Positions 1 to 8,834 of a stretch of DNA of 60,926 nt are shown one piece after another. The first letter of the stretch is position 1, and each line of letters starts with the position of its first letter. Location: the NCBI GenBank assembly GCA_021813905.1, contig JAKAJH010000013.1, positions 1 through 60,926 on the forward strand. The letters are read 5' to 3'. Made by a program: the position numbers and the translations under genes. This DNA is from Bacteroidota bacterium. Its GTDB lineage: Bacteria > Bacteroidota > Ignavibacteria > UBA10030. Under the pieces are notes generated by a model. It was not told the origin of the DNA. It did not search any database and worked only from the letters and a program-made list of their open reading frames with translations.

Positions 1-90
1 GAAGTATTCTACAACTGCGTGAGGCGCCACTCCTCACTCGGTTACAAATCACCGGTGGCACACGAACTACACCAGGCGATCCTGGCTTAA
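1..90 (+). CDS. IS3-family transposase OrfB, C-terminal 29 residues
   Basis: Reading from base 1 gives 29 codons and a TAA stop at 88-90. The residues FYNCVRRHSSLGYKSP match the C-terminal signature of DDE transposases of the IS3 family, where a Y-N-x(2-3)-R-x-H-S-x-L-G-Y stretch follows the catalytic glutamate. The start and the catalytic residues are outside the window. The sequence differs from the other transposase here (2226-2837), so two distinct elements are present. Confidence 0.75.
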   Translation, partial: EVFYNCVRRHSSLGYKSPVAHELHQAILA

Positions 91-120
91 CTTCGTGTCC
101 ACAATTTGGGGTAAACTCCA
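1..120 (+). mobile_element. Right end of an IS3-family insertion sequence (partial)
   Basis: The segment holds the last codons of an IS3-type transposase followed by about 30 bases of non-coding DNA. It ends in a probable terminal repeat, roughly 96-120, whose reverse complement starts TGGAGTTTACCCC and so fits the TG...CA ends of IS3-family elements. The reading frame that begins at 122 belongs to a different protein and is open from the first base after the proposed end, so the element probably inserted into that gene. The left part lies outside the window, so size and subgroup cannot be given. Confidence 0.6.
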
Positions 121-121
121 C

Positions 122-262
122 AAGGTGGTGACGATACTGAAGGTGGATCAGAAGTCATTAACGGTAGCATTTCGTGATGGTAAGAAGGTCTCAGTTCTCA
201 ACATTGTCATGGAAGCAAAAGAAACAGTTCCACCAATTGTAGCGGAGAAGTTAGAAGATTAA
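122..262 (+). pseudogene. 3' remnant of an unknown gene interrupted by an IS element
   Basis: An open frame starts directly after the IS end and runs 46 codons to TAA at 260-262, with no start codon of its own at the junction. The peptide contains LKVDQKSLTVAFRDGKKVSV and ends in VAEKLED. I do not recognise the family. The position of the frame, open up to the IS boundary, is the reason to read it as the tail of a gene split by the insertion rather than as an independent gene. Confidence 0.4.
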
Positions 263-347
263 GCCGAGATTGCACGTTCCCGTCTTGTGCCCCCCACATC
301 GACGGAAGAAGAACGTTCTCAATCATTACACTCGAAAGGGCTCGCTT

Positions 348-1865
348 ATGAGAACATCTTGGGCTATTTCTGCAATTTTCGTTATGGCGATAGCATCAAA
401 AGCACAAGCCATTCCAGACACGCTTTGGACAGAATACGACGTCGCAGTCCCGGATCACAACTATCATATGATCGCCGCTGTGGATTCATCATTTCTCTTG
501 ATCGAAAGTGATATGAACGTTCACCCTGTGTTGGAAAACGAGATTTATGGAAAGCGTTTTGTCGGCCGTAAGACTCTCGGCATGCTCGTCTTCGATGGGA
601 CTCAAGGCACCTACTGTGATTTTACTCCGTCGCTGACAGATCCAATGAGCAATTCATCTGAGAATCTGCTGATAAATGATGTTTCGATTGAAAACCGGGT
701 GTTGTGGATGGTCTCAAACCTTGGTGTTTGTCGTCTGAAACAGGGGCGATTCGGGCGAACGAGGCAAGAATTCTTGAAACATGCTAACTGCCTACTCAGA
801 GATAAAAATGGAGTATTGTGGGTTGGAACGAAAGCGGGTATCGTTCGCTTTGTGTCATCTGGTTTTGATGCGCTTGAGCAGCTGCAAATTCCAGGGGTAG
901 ATGTCAAAGTCATCTACGAAGATTCTTCAGGGCTGCAATTTCTTTTTACAGATGATGGTGCGCTCAAACATAAACCCGGCGCGGGGTTTATGCGTGTGCC
1001 ACCAAAGGATTTCGAGTCGCTCAAAAAGAATCAAGGAAAGATGAGAGAAGTATTTGCCATCTTGAATGAAGATCGTCTAGGTTTCGAATATGAAGGAGTT
1101 GTCCAGATTCAGCAAAGTCCAAACGGAACAGTATGGTTCAATTCAAATAGTTCAGGGCTCCTAATGTTCGATGGTAAGGCTTTCACGAGGTTTACGAAAA
1201 AGAACGATCCGATACCCACGAATTACTGGCAAAGAATTCAGGTGGACAACGAAAATGGTCTCTGGGCATCAAGCGACGGCAGCATTGCCGGCACCTTCTA
1301 TAGTGGCGCCGTGTATTTCGACGGAAAGAAATGGCAACTGTTCGATGAAGATAATACCGGAATATCCTCACTCAGAAGAATACGAGCCATTTCTATCGAT
1401 GCGGACAACAATGCATGGTTCCTGTCGGCGAACGGGGACATTTGTCTATGGGATCGCGCGGAGAACAAGATGATCCATATGGTGAGTTCGAATCATACGG
1501 AGAGAGAACTACTTCGAGATCGGTTGAATCAATATGACCTTATGATTCAGACTCCTGACTCAATTCTCATGCCGACGAGTGGAAAAAAGGTTGGATGGCC
1601 TTTCTTCAGCTTCGACAATCCCTTTGCTAAGAGCTATTTCATCGGGCCGAAGTTTCCACTATTGGTCGATAGAGATGGCGCGGGTCTCTTCGGAAAGGCT
1701 GCCTATGAGCACTACATTCTTACTAATGACGGCTGGAAGATGATTACATCTAACAAAGTTGACTTGACGCAATATTCTGAGAGCGCTTTTGACAGAACGG
1801 GTGACAATTGGTTTCTCTCATCGAAAGATGGAGTTCTTCACATCGCGAGAATGAGCGTCCGATGA
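348..1865 (+). CDS. Secreted beta-propeller protein with two-component-regulator-type propeller repeats
   Basis: This 505-residue protein begins with a signal peptide (MRTSWAISAIFVMAIASKAQ). The ATG at 348 is preferred over upstream in-frame starts because a purine-rich GAAAGGG lies about 8 bases before it and the signal peptide follows at once. The body contains short repeats of the form G-x-L/V-W-V/F-x(3)-x-G-[IVL], for example VLWVGTKAGI, TVWFNSNSSGL and GLWASSDGS, which resemble the periplasmic propeller repeats of hybrid two-component sensors. No transmembrane segment, kinase domain or T9SS sorting domain is seen, so it is probably a free secreted or periplasmic propeller. The ligand is unknown. 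It sits between IS fragments in an accessory region. Confidence 0.6.
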   Translation: MRTSWAISAIFVMAIASKAQAIPDTLWTEYDVAVPDHNYHMIAAVDSSFLLIESDMNVHPVLENEIYGKRFVGRKTLGMLVFDGTQGTYCDFTPSLTDPMSNSSENLLINDVSIENRVLWMVSNLGVCRLKQGRFGRTRQEFLKHANCLLRDKNGVLWVGTKAGIVRFVSSGFDALEQLQIPGVDVKVIYEDSSGLQFLFTDDGALKHKPGAGFMRVPPKDFESLKKNQGKMREVFAILNEDRLGFEYEGVVQIQQSPNGTVWFNSNSSGLLMFDGKAFTRFTKKNDPIPTNYWQRIQVDNENGLWASSDGSIAGTFYSGAVYFDGKKWQLFDEDNTGISSLRRIRAISIDADNNAWFLSANGDICLWDRAENKMIHMVSSNHTERELLRDRLNQYDLMIQTPDSILMPTSGKKVGWPFFSFDNPFAKSYFIGPKFPLLVDRDGAGLFGKAAYEHYILTNDGWKMITSNKVDLTQYSESAFDRTGDNWFLSSKDGVLHIARMSVR

Positions 1866-2067
1866 GCAATGCCGTATCAATGACGTGGGCGCAATCATGA
1901 AGACAGTGCAGAGATTGCACGCTCCGTCTGCCTCCCCCAGCGAAGAAAGATGCTGCGATGCCTGAAATCCCCGATCGTCCTTTCCCCAACGCACGACTGT
2001 TCAGGCAAAGCTTTACGCAGCGTTGCATGAGCGTGGCAACTCGGCGTTCTATTCAAAGGAAAAATAG

Positions 2068-2168
2068 ATGCCTGAACGAAATGAACCTGTAACATTCGAA
2101 GAACTGACTCTGACGAATACCGTATCGATTCAGGGTTATAGTGAATGTCTTGGAGCGCAAAGGCAATT
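2068..2168 (+). pseudogene. Truncated, frameshifted small conserved gene cut by an IS end
   Basis: An ATG at 2068 is preceded by AAAGGA (2055-2060) and reads MPERNEPVTFEELTLTNTVS, resembling the start of a family of small uncharacterised bacterial proteins. After codon 23 the frame loses sense. The +1 frame then continues VIVNVLERKGN, which fits that family better, so a one-base shift near 2136-2140 is likely. The coding sense stops where the IS terminal repeat begins (2169). As read, the first frame ends at TAG 2170-2172. It is most simply a dead fragment. Confidence 0.4.
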
Positions 2169-2900
2169 GTAGTGCTCCCTCAAAAACAAGACAGATTTGT
2201 GGCTGTGAAGGTTTAGAGTCGTCGGTCATGCAGCAACTGATATCTGGCTCAGTGATTGTTCAAAGTCGATCGGACCGCGTTGTCCGATTGCCGAGTGCGG
2301 ATAGTCGTGATTGTAGAAGTGGATGAAGCGCTCGACGGCCGCCGTCGCTTCTGAGAACGATTCATACTCGTTCGGCCAGACGATCTCTTCTTTGAACGTT
2401 TTCATGAAGCGCTCGGTGTCGGCATTGCCTTTGGGATTGTTGTAGCTGGTTGTCACGTGGATGATACCCAGCGTTTCCAGTTCTTTCTCATACCGCTTGC
2501 TCGTCGGCTGCGACCCGTTATCCGACATCAGATGGATTGTGTACGCCCGGCTTCCCAGGGGACAGGCGACCTCGACGGCTTGGCCAAGCGCCATCAGCCA
2601 AAGGTCGGTCGACGGTCTCAGGCTGACGCTGTAACCTAACGCGCGCTTGGTATACCAGTCGAGCACGACGACCAGATAGACCCAGCCCACATGCTCGACA
2701 TAGAACTTGGTCATGTCCGTCCCCCACCATTCGTTCATCCGGGTGGGACGCGGCTTGGGGCGTGTGACGGCCCGCTTCGCTGTGTGAGCCTTCACGACCA
2801 CCGACAAGCCGAGTTTGCGCACAATGCGTCGAACCAAGGTCTTCCCGCAGCATCAGAACGAGCGGGGAGCTGTGGGTCTGGTGTTTGCCGTTCTGCATCG
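2169..2900 (-). mobile_element. Truncated IS3-family element (different from the one at 1-120)
   Basis: On the plus strand the element starts TGTAGTGCTCCCTCAAAAAC at 2169, matching the form of IS3/IS150-type terminal repeats. The transposase lies inside, pointing toward this end, so this is the right end of the element. I found no matching inverted repeat on the far side within 2838-3060, and the transposase lacks its N-terminal part. The element therefore seems to have lost its left end. The outer boundary near 2900 is a guess. Confidence 0.5.
2226..2837 (-). CDS. IS3-family transposase OrfB, N-terminally truncated
   Basis: The 203-residue frame holds a retroviral-type integrase core with the DDE residues in WGTDMTKF, LMSDNGSQ and NADTERF. 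There are 35 residues between the second D and the E, as expected for IS3 (DD35E). The C-terminal FYNHDYPHSAIG signature is intact. IS3 OrfB proteins are usually about 270-300 residues with roughly 100 residues of HTH region before the core. Here only about 30 precede it and a stop lies just upstream in frame. The nominal start is a TTG at 2837. It is probably inactive. Confidence 0.75.
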   Translation of the reverse strand: MVRRIVRKLGLSVVVKAHTAKRAVTRPKPRPTRMNEWWGTDMTKFYVEHVGWVYLVVVLDWYTKRALGYSVSLRPSTDLWLMALGQAVEVACPLGSRAYTIHLMSDNGSQPTSKRYEKELETLGIIHVTTSYNNPKGNADTERFMKTFKEEIVWPNEYESFSEATAAVERFIHFYNHDYPHSAIGQRGPIDFEQSLSQISVAA

Positions 2901-3467
2901 TGTGTCCAAATGCTGGCTGCGGGTCTCGATGACACCGCTGGAACTCACACAGTTGAAAGAACTGAAGAATCTGATCTGTCCATCAACCACAGAATCGAAC
3001 TACATCTCATACCGGATCGCGGCCTGACCTTCACGCTTTTACACACAAAATAGGACTTGACCCTTATTGCGATGTCTGTCAGAACATGCCGGGTGATGTT
3101 CTCGGCGGACTGGGACTGTGTACGGCCTGAACGGTGTGGCCAGAATTCATCAATTCCACGCTAGAATCGGAAGGGCCGTACATTCAACTGCCACCACCTT
3201 TCGCACTCGAACTCGCTGCCAGTACTGTTGCGCATCTCAGGTTGAAATTTGTCTCAAGTTCGTCAATACTTGACATATGCACGATTCGATTTCGCTCCTT
3301 CGCCAGGCCGGCGGTGCTCGATAAGCGCGACAGGATCCAAGCGGGACGAATGATCGCGGTTCGTTTGCACTAGCGGTTTGCGAAACATGGGCCTTTTGCC
3401 GGGACATTGTATCCGATGGCACATCAATGCATAAGATCCAGGGCCATCGGAGGGCACCTCGCCTCAT
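2838..3467. other. Gene-free stretch between IS remnants
   Basis: No frame in this stretch has a ribosome binding site, recognisable motifs and a sensible length together. Short frames exist on both strands (for example 3134-3373 plus), but their translations look like random GC-rich or Pro/Ser-rich peptides. The part next to 2838 may be decayed IS sequence upstream of the truncated transposase. Confidence 0.5.
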
Positions 3468-3496
3468 TTGACACACGCCAAGAAAAGTGTTACACT
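3468..3496 (+). promoter_or_regulatory. Sigma-70-type promoter before the degenerate transposase gene
   Basis: TTGACA at 3468-3473, a 17-base spacer and TACACT at 3491-3496 make a near-consensus promoter. It would start transcription near 3503, about 100 bases before the OrfA remnant at 3600. It may be the native promoter of that IS. Confidence 0.4.
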
Positions 3497-3599
3497 TCGG
3501 CGTACCTCTTGAAGCATATCGCTGGAACGTCGCAGATGCCTCTCGAACTCAGCGATCTGGTTCTCGTGCCACCGACATCACCAACGGGAGAACCGGAAC

Positions 3600-3859
3600 A
3601 TGCCACAAAAACCGATCAAGCGCGTTGAAAAGAACGGCCCGTCGTCCTGGAGGGACTGAAGAACGTCGCCGATATCAGCAAGCCGTGCCGGAGTCATGAA
3701 ATCAGACGAACAAACTCCTACCAGTGGCGCGACAAGTCCTTCGAAGGTGGAAAGACAGCCCGGATCAGCAACGGGACGGCCACCGATCGGTCGGAACTCG
3801 AGCAAGCCAAAGTAGCGGAACGGGAGCGGATGATCGGTAAGCAGGCGGTGGAGATCTAA
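3600..3859 (+). pseudogene. Degenerate IS3-family OrfA (helix-turn-helix transposase subunit)
   Basis: From 3644 the frame reads VLEGLKNVADISK, then YQWRDKSFEGGK and ERMIGKQAVEI before a TAA at 3857-3859. These match the HTH and leucine-zipper region of IS3-family OrfA proteins, where intact copies continue QAVEIEVLKK. Here the codon after VEI is a stop and the bases that follow still read VL, so a nonsense change is likely. The ATG at 3600 is in another frame (MPQKPIKRVEKN), pointing to an additional frameshift. No OrfB follows. Confidence 0.6.
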
Positions 3860-4106
3860 GTGCTGATGGGGGTGGGAACACGGTGATCGCAGAGGAGCCT
3901 CGTCATCAAAGTTCTGCGTGGGACCGCAGTCACATCCGGGGAGCATGCTCACTATGCTACCCAGAGACCGACGGTAGGGGGAGAACCCGCGACTCGTTTG
4001 TCGGCTAAGTCTGAGCGGGATCCAAGAGCGTGTTGTGCGTTCAATTCACAGTGCTGACGCATCCTGAATGATTTGTCGCACTGCCCCATACCAAAGGGAG
4101 GTCCAT

Positions 4107-7100
4107 ATGCGGAGGACATTCGCGGTTTTGCTCGGCGGTCTCTTGCTTGCAAGCAGTGGGACGATGGTTTTGGCGCAAAGCAACCAGAACCCGTCGATTC
4201 CCAAAGGAACTTTGCAGCAACAGACACCTGTCACGAGAAGTTGGCATAGTCAGAGGCATCTGTCATTTGCAGGCCTCGCGAAAATGACGACAGGCTCGTC
4301 TACGACCATCTACTCGCAGGATTTTGAGGATACCACAAGGGGTGATGTGATGACAAGCGGCTGGCAGGAGGGCGCGCCAACCAGCGGCCCAATGTCAGCA
4401 CATGCCGGGGTTAACTGCGCTGCAACGAATCTTTCCGGGGACTACAGCAACGGCGCTCTTGACACGCTGTATCTGCCACCTATCGATCTTCCGTCGCTGG
4501 CTCCGGGAAGCACGTTATGGCTGTCTTTTTGGGAATGGTACCAGCTTGAGACAGGATATGACAACGGATACGTCATACTTTCAACCGACGGAGGAGGCTC
4601 CTGGATCCCTCTTGATTCGCGGACAGGTTCAAGTCCGGGTTGGACGAAGAAGGATCTGTCGCTCACGACATACGTAGGGAAGAACGTACGAATCGCATTC
4701 GTCCTCACGACGGATGTGAGTGTGGTAATGTCCGGATGGTACGTCGATGATATCGTCGTGTGGAGTGAGGTGCCGGTTCCCACTCTGGCCACGAAGATTC
4801 AAAGCCTGAATTCCTCCAGTTTTCCCTTCATCTATATGAACGTGTCGGTCGACTCCAGCGGCACGAACCTGACAAATCTCACCGCGGCAAACTTCGATGC
4901 ATACGAAAATGAAACACAGCAGACCTCCTATTTTCAGGTAACCGCACCAACGTCCAGCGGAGGTTCGCGCGCCGCCGACGTTGTGTTCGTTGTCGATGTG
5001 ACCGGCAGTATGGGAGGTATGATCGATGCTGTGAAGAACAACATGCAGTCGTTCATCAGCGCATTGAACGCAGGCGGCGTTGACTATCGGATGGGCTTTG
5101 TGACGTTCGGCGATATTGTCCACACATATAATTCGGGGAACCTGTATTCCGACACCACACAAATCATGTCTGTCGCTCAGTCGATTACGCTGGGTGAATA
5201 CGGTATCGGGAGCGGCGGAGATACTCCGGAGGATCAGCTGGAGGCTCTCTATGACGCGTCCACGATGAACTTCCGGCCGGGAGCACAGCGCATTTCGATT
5301 CTTATCACGAATTCGAATGCCCATACGCTCGGCGATGGATCCGGCGTGACGAACTGGACGGTGGATTCGCTGATTACGACTCTGAAGCTTTCCGGTTTCA
5401 CTGTCTATCCTGTGTTTGAGACCGGTGACAACAGCGAACTTGATCAGTACCTTCCGATTGCGAATACCCTGAACAGGGATAGCTCCTACTACTATGTGGG
5501 AGACAATTTCAATGACATCATCGGAAAGATCGGAAACACGGTCACCGGCACATACGTGGTGCGCTACTATTCGTCCGATCCGCTGTTTGATGGAGCGCTC
5601 AGGCGTGTCCGCGTCCGGGCCACCTATGCCGGGATGATCTCTGACGATACGGCAAGCTACCGTCCCGGGACCGCCCCTCGTATCACCAGGACACCTGCGA
5701 CGGTTGCGCTCAGTGCCTCAGTCGCCGAGCACACGATACTGACGATCGCCGCGACGGTCGTTGATTCCGTTGTGCCGCTGGTGCAGTATGTACGGCTCTA
5801 CTACAAGACGACGTCCTCCACGACGTTCAACGCCATAGATATGACGAACACAGGCGGAGACGTCTATGCCGTTGACATACCGATAGACTCAGTCATCGCC
5901 CCGGGCGTTGACTACTATCTTCTCGCCTCGGATGGTGTGTCAGTCTCCACTGATCCGATGTCCGACCCCGGTGAAAACCCGTACCAGATCGCGGTGCTTC
6001 CAAACGAGGCTCCGGTCATCACGCACACGCCACCGACGAGCCTGATTCCGGGAACACCGATTGCGATAAGCGCCACAATCATCGACAATACAAACCTCGT
6101 TGCTTTGGCAAAGTTGTTCTACAGACAGGTCGGTGAATTGCTCTATTCGTCCGTGATGATGACATCTGCGTCGGGCAATGTGTTCTCTGCGGTCATTCCT
6201 GATGGCGCTGTCACGGCTGCCGGCGTTGAGTACTACATCCTCGCGAAGGATGACTTTGGTATCGCGACAACGGATGGATCCCCGGATCATCCACACCAGA
6301 TCATGGTTCCCCGTGTCACGGGTACCACCATCTGGTCGGTGAGTATCGTTGCGTCGGCGAATGGAATTACGGATGGGAACCTCTACGCGGGCGTTGACTC
6401 CGGCGCAACAGACGGATTCGACAGCACCTACGACTTTCCGAAACCGCCAAAGCCGCCGAGTAGCTATGTCTATGTCTCCTTTCCACACCCTGAATGGTCC
6501 GGTCCTCTCGGTCCCGACTATCTTTCGGACATCAGGCGTAACAGTCCTCTTGCGTCGACATACACGTCGTGGATCATCACGGTGGCGACCGACCAACTGA
6601 ATGCGAATATGGCGGTAAGTTTCTTCCTGGGCTCAACGCTTCCACCGGAGTACAGCGTTGTGTTGAAGGATGTAAAGACCGGCCTCATGCAGGATCTCAG
6701 AGCGTGCAACAGGTTTGTCTACGCAACCGGCTCTGATGGAGTTCGCATGCTGCAATTAATCATCGGGACGATGACTTTTTCGCAGTCCTATCCCTCCGGA
6801 TGGAGCATGACGGGCTTGCCTGTGAAAACAGCCTGCGCGCTGAAGGATTCTATTTTCGGATCAACAGCTTCGTCGTTCTTGTTCCGGTACGCCCCGTCTT
6901 GCGGCTACGACACGGCGGGCGCTTTCACATACGGCAAGGGATACTGGCTTGGCCTGGTCTCTCCGGTGACCATCGCAGTGCAAGGGGCACCATTGATAGA
7001 TACGGTAAGTCTCCCCCTCGACAAAGGCTTCAACATGGTTGCGTCGCCATTTCTTGATTCCGCGTATTCGAGAAGCAACGTCCTGATCCAACGGGAAGGG

Positions 7101-8093
7101 ATGACCGTTGGCTTGGATAGCGCCGTGTCGCTTGGCTGGGTGTCTCCCGCATTCTACCACTACCAGGCGGGGGCAGTGTCAAGCTATTTTGATGCTGACA
7201 CCCTGATTCCGTGGGATGCGTACTGGTTTGCTGCCATAGACAGCTCGCTCCGGATCGCTTTTCCGTCACGGTTGAGTCAACTGCCAATGGTACTTGGGGG
7301 CGGCGTGCCGCCGGCGACAATTCCGGCAAGCGTTGCTTCCGTCGTTGGACTGGATTGGACGCTGCATCTGAGTCTGCGCGCCGGGAGTGTGGTCGACCAA
7401 CTGGGAGCGATAGGGATGATGTCGGATGCCCAAAATGGTTTCGATGCCCGCTATGATCTGCCGCATCCGCCCAATCCGCCATCGTCTGAATACGCGTATC
7501 TTGGATTTGTTCATCCTGACTGGATTCCCGCTGTTGGCTCGTTGTTCAGTCGCGATATGCGACCTCCAACAGGCGATGGCACCTGGACGATGGTCGTTGG
7601 AAGCTCACACGCGTCAGTCACAGCCGTCATCAGTTGGGATTCTTGCAGCATTCCCTCAACTGTAGACCTGAGGTTGAGAGATTTGGCGAATGGCGGCAGG
7701 ACCATCGATATGCGAACGACGGGATCGTACACATTTACGCTCAATGGGACAGATTCATTGCAGATTTCATCGCTCGTTACCAATGTGCCGTTTGCCGTTC
7801 CGTCCACGCCGCGCGATTTCACGCTGGAACAGAACTTTCCGAATCCGTTCAATCCTGCGACAACAATCCGATTTGGACTCCCATACCGGAGCAATGTGCG
7901 ATTGACGATCTACAACGTTCTGGGTCAGATTGTGAGCGAGCTCCTCAATGCGAATGTGGACGCGGGTCATCATGAGCGGATGTGGAACGCCGATGTCGCG
8001 TCCGGGATGTATTTCTACCGGATTGAGGCCGTCTCTACCGATGATCCGGGCAAGCGGTTTGTCGAGGTGAGGAAGATGATATTGCTGAAGTGA
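4107..8093 (+). CDS. Large secreted von Willebrand factor A protein with T9SS C-terminal sorting domain
   Basis: This 1328-residue protein starts at the ATG at 4107, which has AAAGGGAGG just upstream and a signal peptide (RRTFAVLLGGLLLASSG...VLAQ). In order it has a jelly-roll domain resembling MAM/immune-inhibitor-A modules (about 70-225), a VWA domain with the metal site DVTGSM near residue 293, two Ig-like segments ending in YYLLASDG and YYILAKDD (about 530-735), and two copies of a module with PPKPPSS or PPNPPSS (about 740 and 1080). The C-terminal type A sorting domain begins FTLEQNFPNPFNP near 1238. T9SS cargo is exported by Sec, crosses the outer membrane and is cleaved or anchored. 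Binding partner unknown. A hairpin terminator follows, so the gene is monocistronic. Confidence 0.8.
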   Translation: MRRTFAVLLGGLLLASSGTMVLAQSNQNPSIPKGTLQQQTPVTRSWHSQRHLSFAGLAKMTTGSSTTIYSQDFEDTTRGDVMTSGWQEGAPTSGPMSAHAGVNCAATNLSGDYSNGALDTLYLPPIDLPSLAPGSTLWLSFWEWYQLETGYDNGYVILSTDGGGSWIPLDSRTGSSPGWTKKDLSLTTYVGKNVRIAFVLTTDVSVVMSGWYVDDIVVWSEVPVPTLATKIQSLNSSSFPFIYMNVSVDSSGTNLTNLTAANFDAYENETQQTSYFQVTAPTSSGGSRAADVVFVVDVTGSMGGMIDAVKNNMQSFISALNAGGVDYRMGFVTFGDIVHTYNSGNLYSDTTQIMSVAQSITLGEYGIGSGGDTPEDQLEALYDASTMNFRPGAQRISILITNSNAHTLGDGSGVTNWTVDSLITTLKLSGFTVYPVFETGDNSELDQYLPIANTLNRDSSYYYVGDNFNDIIGKIGNTVTGTYVVRYYSSDPLFDGALRRVRVRATYAGMISDDTASYRPGTAPRITRTPATVALSASVAEHTILTIAATVVDSVVPLVQYVRLYYKTTSSTTFNAIDMTNTGGDVYAVDIPIDSVIAPGVDYYLLASDGVSVSTDPMSDPGENPYQIAVLPNEAPVITHTPPTSLIPGTPIAISATIIDNTNLVALAKLFYRQVGELLYSSVMMTSASGNVFSAVIPDGAVTAAGVEYYILAKDDFGIATTDGSPDHPHQIMVPRVTGTTIWSVSIVASANGITDGNLYAGVDSGATDGFDSTYDFPKPPKPPSSYVYVSFPHPEWSGPLGPDYLSDIRRNSPLASTYTSWIITVATDQLNANMAVSFFLGSTLPPEYSVVLKDVKTGLMQDLRACNRFVYATGSDGVRMLQLIIGTMTFSQSYPSGWSMTGLPVKTACALKDSIFGSTASSFLFRYAPSCGYDTAGAFTYGKGYWLGLVSPVTIAVQGAPLIDTVSLPLDKGFNMVASPFLDSAYSRSNVLIQREGMTVGLDSAVSLGWVSPAFYHYQAGAVSSYFDADTLIPWDAYWFAAIDSSLRIAFPSRLSQLPMVLGGGVPPATIPASVASVVGLDWTLHLSLRAGSVVDQLGAIGMMSDAQNGFDARYDLPHPPNPPSSEYAYLGFVHPDWIPAVGSLFSRDMRPPTGDGTWTMVVGSSHASVTAVISWDSCSIPSTVDLRLRDLANGGRTIDMRTTGSYTFTLNGTDSLQISSLVTNVPFAVPSTPRDFTLEQNFPNPFNPATTIRFGLPYRSNVRLTIYNVLGQIVSELLNANVDAGHHERMWNADVASGMYFYRIEAVSTDDPGKRFVEVRKMILLK

Positions 8094-8111
8094 TGTACAC
8101 GCTGTCTCGTC

Positions 8112-8145
8112 AAAAGCCCTCGCCTGTCCGGGAGGGCTTTTGCGT
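8112..8145 (+). terminator. Intrinsic terminator of the T9SS-sorted VWA gene
   Basis: AAAAGCCCTC at 8112-8121 pairs perfectly with GAGGGCTTTT at 8132-8141, giving a 10-base-pair stem whose 3' arm ends in a T run. It lies 18 bases after the stop. Confidence 0.8.
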
Positions 8146-8500
8146 TTGAATCCAGAAAGCCGCCGGTGCATGAAGTCGGCGCTCTGTTTCCTGCCAGATT
8201 CGCGTACGAGGGGAACTGTGGAGCGGATCGATCCCTCTCCGTCTCCGTTGAAATCAGAGCGTTTCGGCGGCAACGGAGGCAGGACTTTTGCTCCGATGAT
8301 GTGGGGAGAGGACGATTCCTTGGGCTCAACGAATTCACTGTGGGCTCACGCACAGGATCTCTGACAGTCTCCTGATGGCGGAAGCGTGACACTGCCGCAC
8401 GTTGCAGAACGACAGAGGGACTTCTCAATGTTTCCGTCTCGAAACGGCCTCGATCATTTGCTTGAGAAGACAGACCGGACCATTCGTTGCCATTCTTCAC
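8146..8500. other. Gene-free spacer
   Basis: Frames found here are short and lack motifs or ribosome binding sites. I see no RNA gene or clear promoter. Confidence 0.4.
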
Positions 8501-8653
8501 TCTCCATTCTGAAATGTCGGAGGTCCGGATCACTTCAGGCCTCGGTCGTCAATCTCCAATTCCCAATTGAACCAACCACTCAATCTTTTCTCCCCATTCA
8601 ATATTCTCCATTCTCCACTCTGAAATGTCAAAGGCCCGGATCGCTCCAGGCCT
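8501..8653. repeat. Pair of 42-bp imperfect direct repeats containing hairpins
   Basis: Bases 8501-8542 and 8612-8653 are about 36/42 identical and both contain CTGAAATGTC followed by a GGCC-rich inverted repeat. The second copy forms the better hairpin and serves as the terminator annotated at 8630-8655. Between and around them recur short words such as CAATTCCCCAATT (8561, 8690, 8806, 9246), so the spacers around the two tRNA genes are built of related low-complexity DNA. Confidence 0.55.
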
Positions 8654-8655
8654 TA
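8630..8655 (-). terminator. Terminator-like hairpin downstream of tRNA-Glu
   Basis: On the minus strand AAGGCC and GGCCTT form a stem that extends through GGA/TCC to about ten pairs with a short loop, followed by TTTGACATTT. It lies about 50 bases past the 3' end of tRNA-Glu and would end the minus-strand tRNA transcript. Confidence 0.45.
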
Positions 8656-8706
8656 AGTCAATCATCCAATCCTCTCTTCTCAATTCCCCAATTCTGCAAT
8701 GTCTTG

Positions 8707-8779
8707 TGCCCCCAACCAGATTCGAACTGGTGTACCGAGCTTGAAAAGCTCGTGTCCTAGGCCTCTAGACGATGGGGGC
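8707..8779 (-). tRNA. tRNA-Glu (anticodon TTC)
   Basis: The minus strand folds into a full cloverleaf. The acceptor stem GCCCCCA pairs with TGGGGGC plus discriminator A, the anticodon stem CGAGC/GCTCG closes a loop TTTTCAA that places TTC at positions 34-36, and the T loop is TTCGAAT. CCA is not encoded. It is in the same orientation as the four-helix-bundle gene and tRNA-His upstream. Confidence 0.92.
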
Positions 8780-8834
8780 GGGGAAATCTGGTAATGGAAA
8801 AACTGGAGAATTGGGGAATTGATGGAAGATCGAT

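Noticed and set aside
2838-3060. Left terminal repeat of the second IS
   Set aside because: I could not find a sequence complementary to the end at 2169; the left part seems lost.
3487-3495. GTGTTACAC near a promoter, similar to a NikR half site
   Set aside because: No second half at the 13-14 base spacing and it lies in front of a dead IS gene.
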